Positions 34,161 to 42,586 of a DNA stretch of 64,000 bases are shown one piece after another. How positions within the stretch are numbered: the stretch's first letter is position 1; the number at the start of each line of letters is the position of its first letter. The notes beneath the pieces are model-generated. The model was not told where the DNA came from and did not search any database. It saw only the letters and a list, made by a program, of their open reading frames with translations. Where the stretch lies: the NCBI GenBank assembly GCA_963846915.1, contig CAWJXV010000009.1, positions 930,001 through 994,000 of the forward strand, read 5' to 3'. Origin of the DNA: PALSA-612 sp963846915 (GTDB lineage Bacteria > Actinomycetota > Thermoleophilia > Gaiellales > Gaiellaceae). The position numbers and the translations under genes were made by a program.

Positions 34161-35414
34161 GTGCTCGACGCCCGTCTGACCGACTCGATCGCCGCCGCCG
34201 TGGATGGCGGCCGCCTCGTCGGCTTCGCGGAGGCCGCGATCTCCGTGCCGAGCTTCACCGGCGACGAGCAGGCGATGGCCGAGCTGATGGCCGAGACGCT
34301 GACCGAGATAGGCCTGCACGTCCAGTGGCAGCAGGTCGAGGACGGTCGCGCCAACGTTCTCGGCACGCTCGCGGGCTCGGGCGGAGGGCAGACCCTGATG
34401 TTCAACGGGCACATGGACACGTCGTACAGCGGCCGCGAGCCGTGGCTGCGCCACGTCCCGGGCTTCCAGCCCGCCCCCTTCGTCGAGGACGGGCGGCTCT
34501 ACGGGCTCGGCGTGTCGAACATGAAGGGCGCGCTCGCCTGCTACGTGGAGGCCGTGCGCGCACTGCAGGACGCGGGCGTCGCGCTCGCGGGCGACGTGAT
34601 GATCGCGGCCGTCTGCGGCGAGATCGAGAAGACGCAGCAGGGCGAGGCGCAGGGTGCGCAGTACCGCGGCTACGCGGCCGGCTCGCGCTACCTCGTCTCG
34701 CACGGCGGCGTCGCGGACATGTGCATCCTCGGGGAGCCCACCGAGGGCAAGGTCGTGCTCGGGCACTTCGGCTCGCTCTGGCTCCGGATCTCGACGCACG
34801 GAAACTTCATCCACACCGCGTTCACCGAGGGCAAGCGCGACCAGAACTCGATCCTGCGCATGCGCGAGGTGCTCGACGCCGTGCTCGAGTGGATCCCGAC
34901 CTGGGAGGGCGATCCCGAGAACGCGTACCGCGGCATGCCGGCGATCGTCAACGTCGGTGCACTCCAGGGCGGCTTCGGCTGGCGCGTCTCGCGGACGCCG
35001 CATCGCACCGACCTCTTCCTCGACGTCCGTGTGCCGCCGACGAAGGAGATGGCCGTCGCGCGGCGGCAGGTGCTCGACCTCGTCCGCGACCTGCAGGAGC
35101 GCTTCCCCGACTACGGTGTCGAGGGAGAGGTGTACGTCACGGCGCCCGGCGCGGAGATCGACGAGGGACATGCGCTCGTCGCCGCCATCGACGCGGGCCA
35201 CGAGGCCGTGTTCGGCGCGCGGCCCGAGCGCGACGTGACGCGCTGGTTCTCGGACGCGTCGGCGCTCACGCGCTACGGCGTGCCGACGGTCAACTACGGC
35301 ACCTCCACCGGCCTGCTGGACACCGAGAAGGGCGAGAACCTCGAGATCGACGGCCTCGTCAAGACGGCGCAGGTCTACGCGCTCGCGGCGGCGGAGGTCT
35401 GCGGGGCCGCATGA
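34161..35414 (+). CDS. M20-family metallopeptidase/deacylase (ArgE/DapE-like)
   Basis: 417 residues. TLMFNGHMDTS carries the first zinc histidine and the catalytic aspartate. LYGLGVSNMKGALACYVEAVRAL carries the bridging-ligand region. VCGEIEKTQQGEAQG contains the general-base glutamate region. GEPTEGKVVLGHFGSLWLRISTHGNFIHTAF opens the lid/dimerisation domain. It hydrolyses an N-acyl or related amide bond. The GTG at 34161 is the first start consistent with the fold. It overlaps the peroxiredoxin ATG (ATGA) and heads an operon with FAH-family and molybdenum hydroxylase genes, so a catabolic amidohydrolase is more likely than arginine biosynthesis. Confidence 0.83.
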   Translation: MLDARLTDSIAAAVDGGRLVGFAEAAISVPSFTGDEQAMAELMAETLTEIGLHVQWQQVEDGRANVLGTLAGSGGGQTLMFNGHMDTSYSGREPWLRHVPGFQPAPFVEDGRLYGLGVSNMKGALACYVEAVRALQDAGVALAGDVMIAAVCGEIEKTQQGEAQGAQYRGYAAGSRYLVSHGGVADMCILGEPTEGKVVLGHFGSLWLRISTHGNFIHTAFTEGKRDQNSILRMREVLDAVLEWIPTWEGDPENAYRGMPAIVNVGALQGGFGWRVSRTPHRTDLFLDVRVPPTKEMAVARRQVLDLVRDLQERFPDYGVEGEVYVTAPGAEIDEGHALVAAIDAGHEAVFGARPERDVTRWFSDASALTRYGVPTVNYGTSTGLLDTEKGENLEIDGLVKTAQVYALAAAEVCGAA

Positions 35415-35959
35415 GCGTCTACACCCTCCCGCCCGATCTGCCCGCGCCGGTCGACGACGGCGCCTGCGATCACCTGACCGGGCTGGCGGTACCCGAGCTG
35501 ACGCTCGACTCGTCGCAGGGACCGGTCGACCTGGCGAAGCTGGGCGCCGGCCGGGCCGTCCTCTACGTCTACCCGCGTACCGGACACCCGAGCCGGGCCG
35601 TCCCCGAGGGCTGGGACGCGATCCCCGGCGCCCGCGGCTGCACGCCGCAGTCGTGCGGCTTCCGCGACCACGCGGCCGAGCTGGCGGCGCACGGCGCGCG
35701 CGTCGCCGGGCTCTCCGCACAGAGCCTCGACGACCAGCTCGAGCTCGCCGAGCGCCTGCACATGACCTTCCCCGTGATCGCCGATCCCGAGCGCCGGCTC
35801 GGCGCGGCGATCGGGCTGCCGACCTTCGAGTTCGAGAGCGTGATCCTCTACAGGCGGGTGACGCTCGTCCTCGAGGCGGGCACGATCGCAAAGGTCTTCT
35901 ACCCCGTCTTCCCACCCGACCGCAACGCGGAGGAGGTACTCGCATGGCTCGGCTCGTGA
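35411..35959 (+). CDS. Peroxiredoxin (AhpC/TSA, PrxQ/BCP-like)
   Basis: 182 residues. RAVLYVYPRTGHPSRAVPEGWDAIPGARGCTPQSCGFRDHAAEL contains C-x4-C, the peroxidatic and resolving cysteine spacing of PrxQ/BCP proteins. GARVAGLSAQSLDDQLELAERLHMTFPVIADPERRLGAAIGLPTF is a conserved thioredoxin-fold segment. It reduces peroxides in the cytoplasm. It sits between an amidohydrolase and a molybdenum hydroxylase, enzymes whose oxidase side reactions produce H2O2. The ATG is coupled to the upstream stop; its 3' end overlaps the FAH gene by 16 bp. Confidence 0.83.
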   Translation: MSVYTLPPDLPAPVDDGACDHLTGLAVPELTLDSSQGPVDLAKLGAGRAVLYVYPRTGHPSRAVPEGWDAIPGARGCTPQSCGFRDHAAELAAHGARVAGLSAQSLDDQLELAERLHMTFPVIADPERRLGAAIGLPTFEFESVILYRRVTLVLEAGTIAKVFYPVFPPDRNAEEVLAWLGS

Positions 35960-36817
35960 CGTTCGGCGAGGACGCCCGTCCCGGCTGGATCGACGGCGAC
36001 GAGATCCGCGTCCTCGACGTGCCCGACCTGCGCACGTACTTCGAGCGCGGCGGCGCGGAGGAGACAGGCGAGTCCGTGCCGCTCGAGGGTCAGCGCCTGC
36101 GGCCGCCGGTCGTTCCGAAGAAGTTCTTCCATACGGCGGGCAACTTCCGCGAGCACGAGGAGGAGTCGAAGCAGGTCGGCTGGGCACACGAGATCGCGCC
36201 GTGGATCGTGTTCTTCCAGAACGTCGACGCGCTGGTCGGACAGGACGACCCGGTGATCTACCCCGAGCACCTGACCGAGGAGCTCGACTACGAGCTCGAG
36301 CTCGCGGTCGTGATCGGCAAGGACGGCAAGTGGTTCGGCCCCGAGGAGGCGCAGGACTACGTCGGCGGGCTACGTGATCTTCAACGACATCACTGCGCGG
36401 GACATCCAGCGGCGCGAGATGCGCTCGGGCGTGTTCTCGTTCTGCAAGGCGATCGACACGTTCTGCCCGCTCGGCCCCTGGATCGTCACGCCGGACGAGA
36501 TCGGCGATCCGCACGACCTTCAGATGGAGCTGCGCGTGAACGGCGAGGCGCGACAGGTCTCGCACACCGGCCGCATGTCGGTGACGATCCCGGAGATCCT
36601 CTCGCACTACTCGGCGCTCGGGTACTCGGCCGGCGACGTCGTGTCCACCGGCACCGTGTCGGGGGTGGCCGGATTCTCCCCGGACGCAGCGTCGCTCTAC
36701 CTCAGGCCGGGCGACGTGATGGAGGCCGAGATCGAGAAGATCGGCGTGCTCCGGAACCCCGTGATCTCGTGGCAAGAGGGGCACGGATCGCCGCCTCCGC
36801 CGAGAGTCCGCTGGTAG
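35944..36817 (+). CDS. Fumarylacetoacetate hydrolase-family protein, one frameshift
   Basis: ARLVTFGEDARPGWIDGDEI opens the protein and KKFFHTAGNFREHEEES, then PVIYPEHLTEELDYELELAVVIGKDGK, gives the FAH metal-ligand Glu residues. An apparent extra G in GGCGGG near 36368 shifts the frame; the continuation YVIFNDITARDIQRREM, then KAIDTFCPLGPWIVTPDEI and DVVSTGTVSGVAGFSPDA is canonical FAH. Corrected length is about 290 residues. Such enzymes cleave C-C bonds of acylpyruvates or decarboxylate/hydrate aromatic meta-cleavage products. Its position after an M20 hydrolase and before a molybdenum hydroxylase supports a degradative pathway. Confidence 0.83.
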
Positions 36818-36827
36818 AAGTCAGCGC

Positions 36828-39104
36828 ATGACGGGTTTCGTCGGGCAGCGCGTCCTGCGCAAGGAAGACCCTCGTTTCCTCACGGGCGAGGGACGCTACG
36901 TCGACAACCTCGACCTCGAGGGCGCGCTCCACGTGACCTTCGTGCGCTCGCCGTTCGCGAGCGCGCGCATCGACGGCATCGACACGAGCATGCTCGAAGC
37001 CGGCATCGCGGAGGGCGCGCGCGTGCTGGTCGCCGCGGACCTCGGCATGGAGCCGCTCCCGCCGCACTTCCCGGGTATCGAGACGCGCATGGCGCGACCG
37101 CCGGTCGCCGAGGACATCGTCCGCTTCGCCGGCGAGATCGTCGCGATCGTGCTCGCGGACACTGCGGCAGAGAGTCTCGACGCCGCCGAGCTCGTGCTCG
37201 TCGAGTACGACCCCCTGCCCGCGCTCGTCGATCCCGCCGAGGCGCTTCGCGGCGACATGCTGCTCTTCCCCGAGGTGGGGACGAACGTGTGCGCGCACAT
37301 CGCCGTCGGCGCGGACGAGGACGTGTTCGAGGGCTGCGAGGTCGTCGCGACGGGCCGGGTCGTCAGCCAGCGGATGGCGCCGGCGCCGCTCGAGCCGCGC
37401 TCGACCTCCGCGCTCGTCGGCGACGACGGCCGCCTGAACGTCTGGCTCTCGACGCAGACGCCTCACTCGGACCGCGACGGGCTCGCCGAGGCGCTCGGGC
37501 TCGACCCGTCCGAGGTTCGGGTGATCGCGCGGGACGTCGGTGGCGGCTTCGGCGCGAAGACGCTCTCGACCGAGGACATCCTCGTCGGTCGCCTCGCCCG
37601 GGAGACCGGCCGACCCGTGCGGTGGACCGAGACGCGGAGCGAGAGCATGCTCGCCATCGGCCACGCGCGCGGCCAGATCATGGACTTCACGATCGGCGGC
37701 AGCCGCGACGGGGAGATCCAGGCGTACAGGCTCGACGTGCTGCACGAGGCCGGCGCCTACCCGAGCGTCGGCGCGTTCCTGCCGATGCTGACGCACTGGA
37801 TGCAGTGCGGCGTCTACGCGATTCCGAAGATCGCCTTCGAGTCGAGCTCGGTCGTCTCGAACACGTCGTTCACGACCGCGTTCCGCGGGGCCGGGCGCCC
37901 CGAGGCGGCGCAGGCGATCGAACGCGCGATCGACACCTTCGCGGCGGAGGTCGGGATCGACCCGGCCGAGGTGCGCCGCCGCAACTTCATCGGCGCCGAC
38001 GCGTTTCCGTACAAGACGCCCTCCGGGGTCACGTACGACTCCGGCGACTACGCGCCTGCGCTCGAGCGTGCGCTCGAGGCGGCCGGCTACGACGACCTGC
38101 GCGCCGAGCAGGCCCGGCTGCGCGAGAACGGCGACCCAAGTCAGCTCGGCATCGGGCTGTCGGTGTACGTCGAGATCACGAACGGCGGCGCCGAGCCCGA
38201 GTTCGGCGCGGTCGAGATCACGCCCGAGGGGGGCGCGATCCTCCGCACGGGCTCGTTCGCCCACGGGCAGGGGCACGAGACGTCGTACGCGCAGATCGTC
38301 GCCGACAAGCTCGGGCTCGACCTCGGCGCGGTCACGGTCGTCGCCGGGGACACCGACGATGTCGCGCGCGGCGGCGGCACCTACGGCTCGAAGTCCCTGC
38401 AAATCGGGGGGACCGCTGCCGCGCAGGCCTCTGCCGAGGTGGTCGAGCGCGCGAAGCAGCTCGTCGCCGAGGAGCTGGAGGCGAACCCGGCCGACGTCGT
38501 GCTCGACCTGGACGGCGGCCGCTTCCACGTCGCCGGAGCGCCGGTGCCGTCGTTGACCTGGGCCGACCTCGCCGCGCGCCTCGTCGAGAGCGACCGACTG
38601 GCCGAGCTCGCCGTCGAGCGCGACTTCAAGCCTGAGGCCGGCACGTTCCCCTTCGGCGCGCACGTCGCCGTCGTCCGCGTCGACACCGAGACGGGCGGCG
38701 TCGAGCTCGAACGGCTCGTCGCGGTCGACGACGCGGGCCGGATCATCAGCCCCGTGATCGCCGAGGGCCAGCGCCACGGCGGCATCGGCAGCGGCATCGG
38801 GCAGGCACTCTACGAGGAGTTCCTCTACGACGGCGACGGCAACCCGCTGAGCGGGAACTTCCTCGCCTATCCGTTCCCGAGCGCGGCCGAGCTGCCGTCG
38901 TTCGAGCTCGTGCCGATGGAGACGCCGACGCCGATGAACGAGCTCGGCGCCAAGGGGATCGGCGAGTCGGGCACGATCGGCGCCACGCCCGCCGTGCACA
39001 ACGCCGTCGTCGACGCGCTGCTGCCGCTCGGCGTCCGCCAGGTGGACATGCCCGCGAACGGCGAGAACGTCTGGCGAGCGATCCAGGCCGCCTCCCTTGG
39101 CTAG
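36828..39104 (+). CDS. Xanthine dehydrogenase/CoxL-family molybdopterin-binding subunit, orphan
   Basis: 758 residues. N-terminal GQRVLRKEDPRFLTGEGRYVDNL and LHVTFVRSPFASARI, then VIARDVGGGFGAKTLSTEDILVGRLARETGRPVRWTETRSE, bind the molybdenum cofactor. TTAFRGAGRPEAAQAIERAID stands where true CO dehydrogenases carry AYxCSFR, so CO oxidation is not supported. SFAHGQGHETSYAQI and LGAKGIGESGTIGATPAVHNAVVDAL complete the family blocks; the last holds the active-site glutamate. No FAD or iron-sulfur subunit lies beside it; it may borrow those at 47064-48367. It probably hydroxylates a heterocycle or aldehyde. Confidence 0.85.
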   Translation: MTGFVGQRVLRKEDPRFLTGEGRYVDNLDLEGALHVTFVRSPFASARIDGIDTSMLEAGIAEGARVLVAADLGMEPLPPHFPGIETRMARPPVAEDIVRFAGEIVAIVLADTAAESLDAAELVLVEYDPLPALVDPAEALRGDMLLFPEVGTNVCAHIAVGADEDVFEGCEVVATGRVVSQRMAPAPLEPRSTSALVGDDGRLNVWLSTQTPHSDRDGLAEALGLDPSEVRVIARDVGGGFGAKTLSTEDILVGRLARETGRPVRWTETRSESMLAIGHARGQIMDFTIGGSRDGEIQAYRLDVLHEAGAYPSVGAFLPMLTHWMQCGVYAIPKIAFESSSVVSNTSFTTAFRGAGRPEAAQAIERAIDTFAAEVGIDPAEVRRRNFIGADAFPYKTPSGVTYDSGDYAPALERALEAAGYDDLRAEQARLRENGDPSQLGIGLSVYVEITNGGAEPEFGAVEITPEGGAILRTGSFAHGQGHETSYAQIVADKLGLDLGAVTVVAGDTDDVARGGGTYGSKSLQIGGTAAAQASAEVVERAKQLVAEELEANPADVVLDLDGGRFHVAGAPVPSLTWADLAARLVESDRLAELAVERDFKPEAGTFPFGAHVAVVRVDTETGGVELERLVAVDDAGRIISPVIAEGQRHGGIGSGIGQALYEEFLYDGDGNPLSGNFLAYPFPSAAELPSFELVPMETPTPMNELGAKGIGESGTIGATPAVHNAVVDALLPLGVRQVDMPANGENVWRAIQAASLG

Positions 39105-39129
39105 GCTCGCGCCAATCCGGCGCTGCGCC

Positions 39130-39159
39130 TCTGGGGACACCCCCAGACCCCCGAGGGTC
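39130..39159 (+). terminator. Double hairpin after the orphan molybdenum hydroxylase gene
   Basis: TCTGGGG-ACAC-CCCCAGA (39130-39147) partly overlaps GACCC-CCGA-GGGTC (39146-39159). The pair lies 26 bp past the stop and 55 bp before the next start. No T-tract is seen. Mutually exclusive stems could mark the end of the operon or act as an attenuator. Confidence 0.4.
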
Positions 39160-39214
39160 TATCCGAGCGAAGACGAGCCGCGCCCGTCCTGCCGGTCGCG
39201 GCGGCGAGGCGGTC

Positions 39215-40378
39215 ATGAGCTGGCCCAGGGACCACGCGAAGCTCGAGCGCGTGCGCGCGCTGATGGCCGAGCGGGAGCTCGACGCCCTCGTCGTCCGCGC
39301 GCCCGACAACGTCCTCTACCTCACCGACTACTGGTGCATGAAGGGCTACGACCTGGCCGTCTTCCCGCGGGAGGGCGAGGCCACGCTCGTCGTGCTCGAA
39401 CCGCAGGCCGAAGAGGCCGGGCGCTCGTGGGCGGGGAACCTGCAGCACTTCGCCGGCTACGACGCCGCGGACCCGCGGCCGCCGCTCGTCAGGGCGGTCG
39501 AGGCGACGCAGACGGTAATCGCCGAGCACGGCTACGAGCGGATCGGGCTGGAGCTGTCCCTCGGCACGCAGGCCTCGGACATCATGGTCGGAGAGCCGAC
39601 GACGTACACGCACGACTTCTTCCACGCTTTCGGGACGAACATCGACGACGCGACGCCGCTCCTCGCAGACGCGCGGGCGATCAAGACCACGCAGGAGATC
39701 GAGCGGATCCGCCTCGCGAACGAGCTCGCGGCCGAGGCGATGGAGCACGTGCGCGGGATGATCCGGCCGGGGATGACGGAGGCCGAGGCGGCGGCGCTCT
39801 TCGAGGGCTACGTCCACGGCGTCGGCACCGGCTACCGCGGCCAGGTCGAGCTCGCACGGGGCTTCACTCTCGTCTGGTCAGGCCCCGGGATCAGGACGTT
39901 CACCGCCACGGGCTCGCGACCGGTCGTCGAGGGCCAGCCGACGCTGTTCGAGATCTGGGTCTGCTGCGACGGCTACTGGGCCGACCACACGAAGAACCTC
40001 TGCGTCGGGAGGCTCGAGCCTCGGTACGCAGAGCTGCTCGAGGCGTTGCAGGGTGTCTACGACGGCGCCGTCGCCTCGCTGCGGGACGGGGCCGAGCTGG
40101 CCGAGCTCGACCGGACCATCCGCGAGGGGATCGCCGCAGCGGGCTACCCCGGGCAGCCGTCCCATCCGATCTGCCACGGCGTCGGCGCGCGCGCGCACGA
40201 GCCCCCGTTCGCGCATCAGGCCGGCGGGGGCGTCATGCGGGAGGGGATGGTGCTCGCGATCGAGCCGGGGATCTACTGGCCCGAGGGCGGCGGCCTGCGG
40301 CTCGAGGACAATTTCCTCGTCACCGCTGACGGCTCCGAGAAGCTGAGCCCGTTCCCGGACGGCGTCGTCACGGTGTGA
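39215..40378 (+). CDS. M24-family Xaa-Pro dipeptidase-like protein
   Basis: 387 residues. The N-terminal creatinase domain (LMAERELDALVVRAPDNVLYLTDYW) is followed by the catalytic domain (TQEIERIRLANELAAEAMEHVRGMIRPGMTEAEAAAL). ICHGVGARAHEPPF holds the metal-site histidine, and MVLAIEPGIYWPEGGGLRLEDNFLVT holds the C-terminal Glu ligands. LFEIWVCCDGYWADHTKNLCVG replaces the usual D-x10-D block, keeping one Asp. Together with the M24 gene at 18989 this is the second such enzyme in the window. It may cleave a Xaa-Pro-like or C-N bond in the catabolic cluster. The ATG follows GGCGAGGCGG. Confidence 0.8.
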   Translation: MSWPRDHAKLERVRALMAERELDALVVRAPDNVLYLTDYWCMKGYDLAVFPREGEATLVVLEPQAEEAGRSWAGNLQHFAGYDAADPRPPLVRAVEATQTVIAEHGYERIGLELSLGTQASDIMVGEPTTYTHDFFHAFGTNIDDATPLLADARAIKTTQEIERIRLANELAAEAMEHVRGMIRPGMTEAEAAALFEGYVHGVGTGYRGQVELARGFTLVWSGPGIRTFTATGSRPVVEGQPTLFEIWVCCDGYWADHTKNLCVGRLEPRYAELLEALQGVYDGAVASLRDGAELAELDRTIREGIAAAGYPGQPSHPICHGVGARAHEPPFAHQAGGGVMREGMVLAIEPGIYWPEGGGLRLEDNFLVTADGSEKLSPFPDGVVTV

Positions 40379-41538
40379 GCACGCTCGCGTCGTGGGCGTA
40401 GATCCAGCGCGCGGCGCTCGGCATCCAGTCGGTCGAGCCGCTCGCGAGGTCCGCGTCGCGCGCCACCTGCTCGGGGCCGTCGCGAAGATGGAAGCGCGTC
40501 TTGTTGCCCGTCGCCGCGGCCTGGATCTTCGACGTCCGCGGCAGCCGTACCGACTCGTAGAGGCGTAGCGCCGCCGGGACGTCCTCGACCTGGTGGAGGC
40601 AGGCCGTCAGCGCCGCGCCGTCCTCGATCGCCTGTGCCGCTCCCTGGGCAATGAACGGGAGCATGGGGTGGCACGCGTCACCGAGGAGCGTGACGCGGCC
40701 CACCGACCAGCGTTCGAGCGGCTCGCGGTCGAACAGTGCCCAGACGAACGTCTCGTCGACGGCGCCGAGGATCGCCAGCACCTGCGGGTGCCAGCCCTCG
40801 AACGCGGCCAGCGCGTCGGCGACGTCACCCGGGTCCGTCCAGGACTCGCGCGTCCACGTGTCCTGTTCGACGATCGCGACGCAGTTGACGAGGCGGCTCT
40901 GCACGAAGTAGTGCACGAAGTGCTTGTCCGGGCCCATCCAGACCTGCGACGTGACCTCGAGGCCGAGCTCGTCGAGCCGCTCGGCCGGGATCAGCCCGCG
41001 GTACGCCGCGCAGCCCGTGAAACGCGGGGTGGCCGGGCCGAACAGCGACCCGCGGACGGACGAGTGGATCCCGTCGGCGCCCACGAGCGCGTCGACCTCG
41101 ATCCGCTCGCCGTTCTCGAAGGTCGCCTCGACGCCGTCGCCGAGATCGCGGAGGCCGGTGAAGCGGTGCCCAGCATGCACGCGCTCCGGTGGCAGCGCGT
41201 CGACGAGCACGGACTGCAGGTCGGCGCGGTGCATCTGGTAGTGCGGGGAGCCGAAGGTCTCGACGACGGCGTCGCCGAGCGGCGTGCGGAGGAGCTCGCG
41301 GCCGTCGTCCCAGCGCCGTTGCTGCCACGCGAGCGGGCGCACGCCGAGCCGGGCGAGATCGTCTGCGAGCCCGAGGCCGTGCAGGACGCGTGAGGCGTTC
41401 GGGCTGACCTGGATCCCGGCCCCGACTTCGGCCAGCTCGTGCGCCTGCTCGTAGACGTGGACGTCGAAGCCGGCCTGGAGAAGGGAGACGCGCGGCCGTC
41501 AGGCCGCCGATCCCGCCGCCGACGATGCCGATGTTCAC
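40368..41538 (-). CDS. FAD-dependent aromatic monooxygenase (salicylate hydroxylase-like), one frameshift
   Basis: The GTG at 41538 reads NIGIVGGGIGGLTAAR. An indel near 41488-41495 shifts to SLLQAGFDVHVYEQAHELAEVGAGIQVSPNASRVLHGLGL, the class A FAD-binding fold. VDALVGADGIHSSVRGSLFG (the DG motif) and RVTLLGDACHPMLPFIAQGAAQAIEDGAALTACL (the GD motif) follow. Corrected length is about 390 residues. It hydroxylates an aromatic acid or a small ring substrate using NAD(P)H. The stop overlaps the convergent M24 gene. The small gene upstream is separated by a strong hairpin. Its divergent TetR neighbour may regulate it. Confidence 0.83.
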
Positions 41539-41556
41539 GCCGTCTCGAGTCTAGGC

Positions 41557-41595
41557 GAGGAGGCGCCGGGAAGGCGAGCATCCCGGCGCCTCCTC
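41557..41595. terminator. 15-bp perfect hairpin upstream of the monooxygenase
   Basis: GAGGAGGCGCCGGGA and TCCCGGCGCCTCCTC are exactly complementary around a 9-nt loop. It lies between the small gene ending at 41604 and the monooxygenase start at 41538, both minus strand. It is very stable but lacks a T-tract; terminator/attenuator is the likely role. Confidence 0.5.
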
Positions 41596-41603
41596 CGGCG
41601 CTG

Positions 41604-41881
41604 CTACCGGGTCCGCGACTCGTCTGCTGGACCACGGTCGGCCCGGTGTGCTCCGGGATCCGGTCGAGGACGCCGGAAGCGAGCACCTTCTCGCGCGCGG
41701 CCTTCGCCTCGTCTACCGACGCGAAGTCGACTCGGATGAACACCTCGTTTGGATCCTCCGTGCCGCGGTAGAGCGTCCAGCCGAGCGCCTTCTCACGGGC
41801 ACGAGGGGCGTCCTGGTCGAACATCGCCTTCCACGCGTCGAAGTCGTCGACGCGGAGCCGGGCCGTGATCGAAGCTGTCAC
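41604..41881 (-). CDS. Small dimeric alpha-beta barrel-like protein, C-terminal frameshift
   Basis: The GTG at 41881 has AGGAGG 7 nt upstream. TASITARLRVDDFDAWKAMFDQD, then ALGWTLYRGTEDPNEVFIRVDFASVDEAKAAREKV, resembles small antibiotic-biosynthesis-monooxygenase/EthD-like barrels of about 95 residues. The open frame otherwise runs on through the hairpin. A one-base deletion near 41617 would give ...VVQQTESRTR and a TAG at 41604, which is the natural length. It probably assists or protects in the same pathway as the downstream monooxygenase. Function unproven. Confidence 0.65.
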
Positions 41882-41906
41882 TACACACCTCCTATATTGA
41901 ATAGCC

Positions 41907-41935
41907 GCTTTGGATAATCAAAGCTCGGCTAGGAT
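41907..41935. promoter_or_regulatory. TetR-type operator and -10 box
   Basis: GCTTTG-GATAAT-CAAAGC (41907-41924) is an inverted repeat with 6-bp arms. It lies between the divergent starts at 41881 and 41944. TAGGAT (41930-41935) ends 8 nt before the TetR ATG and fits a leaderless -10. The operator position would block RNA polymerase at both promoters. Confidence 0.5.
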
Positions 41936-41943
41936 ACTCGACC

Positions 41944-42579
41944 ATGGCAGACGCTGTCAAGCGCAGCTACGACTCGCCGCGGCGCCGCGAGCAGGCGGCT
42001 GCCACGCGCGCGGCGATCCTCGACGCGGCGCTGAGGCTCTTCGAGCAACAGGGGTACGCGGCGACCTCGGTGGGTGCGATCGCGAAGGAGGCGGGCGTTG
42101 CGCTGAAGACGGTCTACGCCGTCTTCGGGACGAAGCGCGGCGTGCTCGTCGCACTTCGGAGCCGCCTCGTCCGGGGGAGCGACGATCCGGTTCCGGTCGC
42201 CGAACGGGAGTGGTTCCGCGCCGTGCTCGACGAGCCCGACCCGCGTAAGCGGTTGTCGCTCTTCGCACACAACGCCGCCCTGCTCAAGGATCGCGCCGGC
42301 CCCCTCTTCGAGATCATCAGGCACGCGGCCCCCGCCGATCCGGAGATCGGTGCCATGTGGGACGAGTTCATGGGCGACTTCTACGAGAACCAGCGTCTCG
42401 TCGTCGAGCGCTTCCACGCCGACGGCGTCCTCAGGGACGACGTCGACCGCGCGACCGACGTCCTCTGGACGATCAACCATCCCGCCGTGTACCACCTGCT
42501 CGTCGCCGAGCGCGGCTGGAGCTCCGCCGACTACCAGAGCTGGCTCGAAGAAACGCTGGTCCAGCAGCTGCTCGCGTAG
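41944..42579 (+). CDS. TetR-family transcriptional regulator
   Basis: 211 residues. The N-terminal helix-turn-helix is AATRAAILDAALRLFEQQGYAATSVGAIAKEAGVALKTVYAVFGTKRGVLVAL (residues 19-70). A helical ligand-binding domain follows with no recognised ligand motif. There is no Shine-Dalgarno sequence; a TAGGAT box just upstream suggests a leaderless transcript. The inverted repeat in the intergenic region is its probable binding site, controlling itself and the divergent small-protein/monooxygenase genes. Confidence 0.88.
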   Translation: MADAVKRSYDSPRRREQAAATRAAILDAALRLFEQQGYAATSVGAIAKEAGVALKTVYAVFGTKRGVLVALRSRLVRGSDDPVPVAEREWFRAVLDEPDPRKRLSLFAHNAALLKDRAGPLFEIIRHAAPADPEIGAMWDEFMGDFYENQRLVVERFHADGVLRDDVDRATDVLWTINHPAVYHLLVAERGWSSADYQSWLEETLVQQLLA

Positions 42580-42586
42580 CCGCAGC

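Noticed and set aside
36702..39140. An 812-codon open frame on the minus strand opposite the molybdenum hydroxylase gene
   Set aside because: Antisense frame kept open by the very high GC content. Its translation is low-complexity Arg/Asp/Val/Glu with no family motifs, while the plus strand encodes a full CoxL-family protein.
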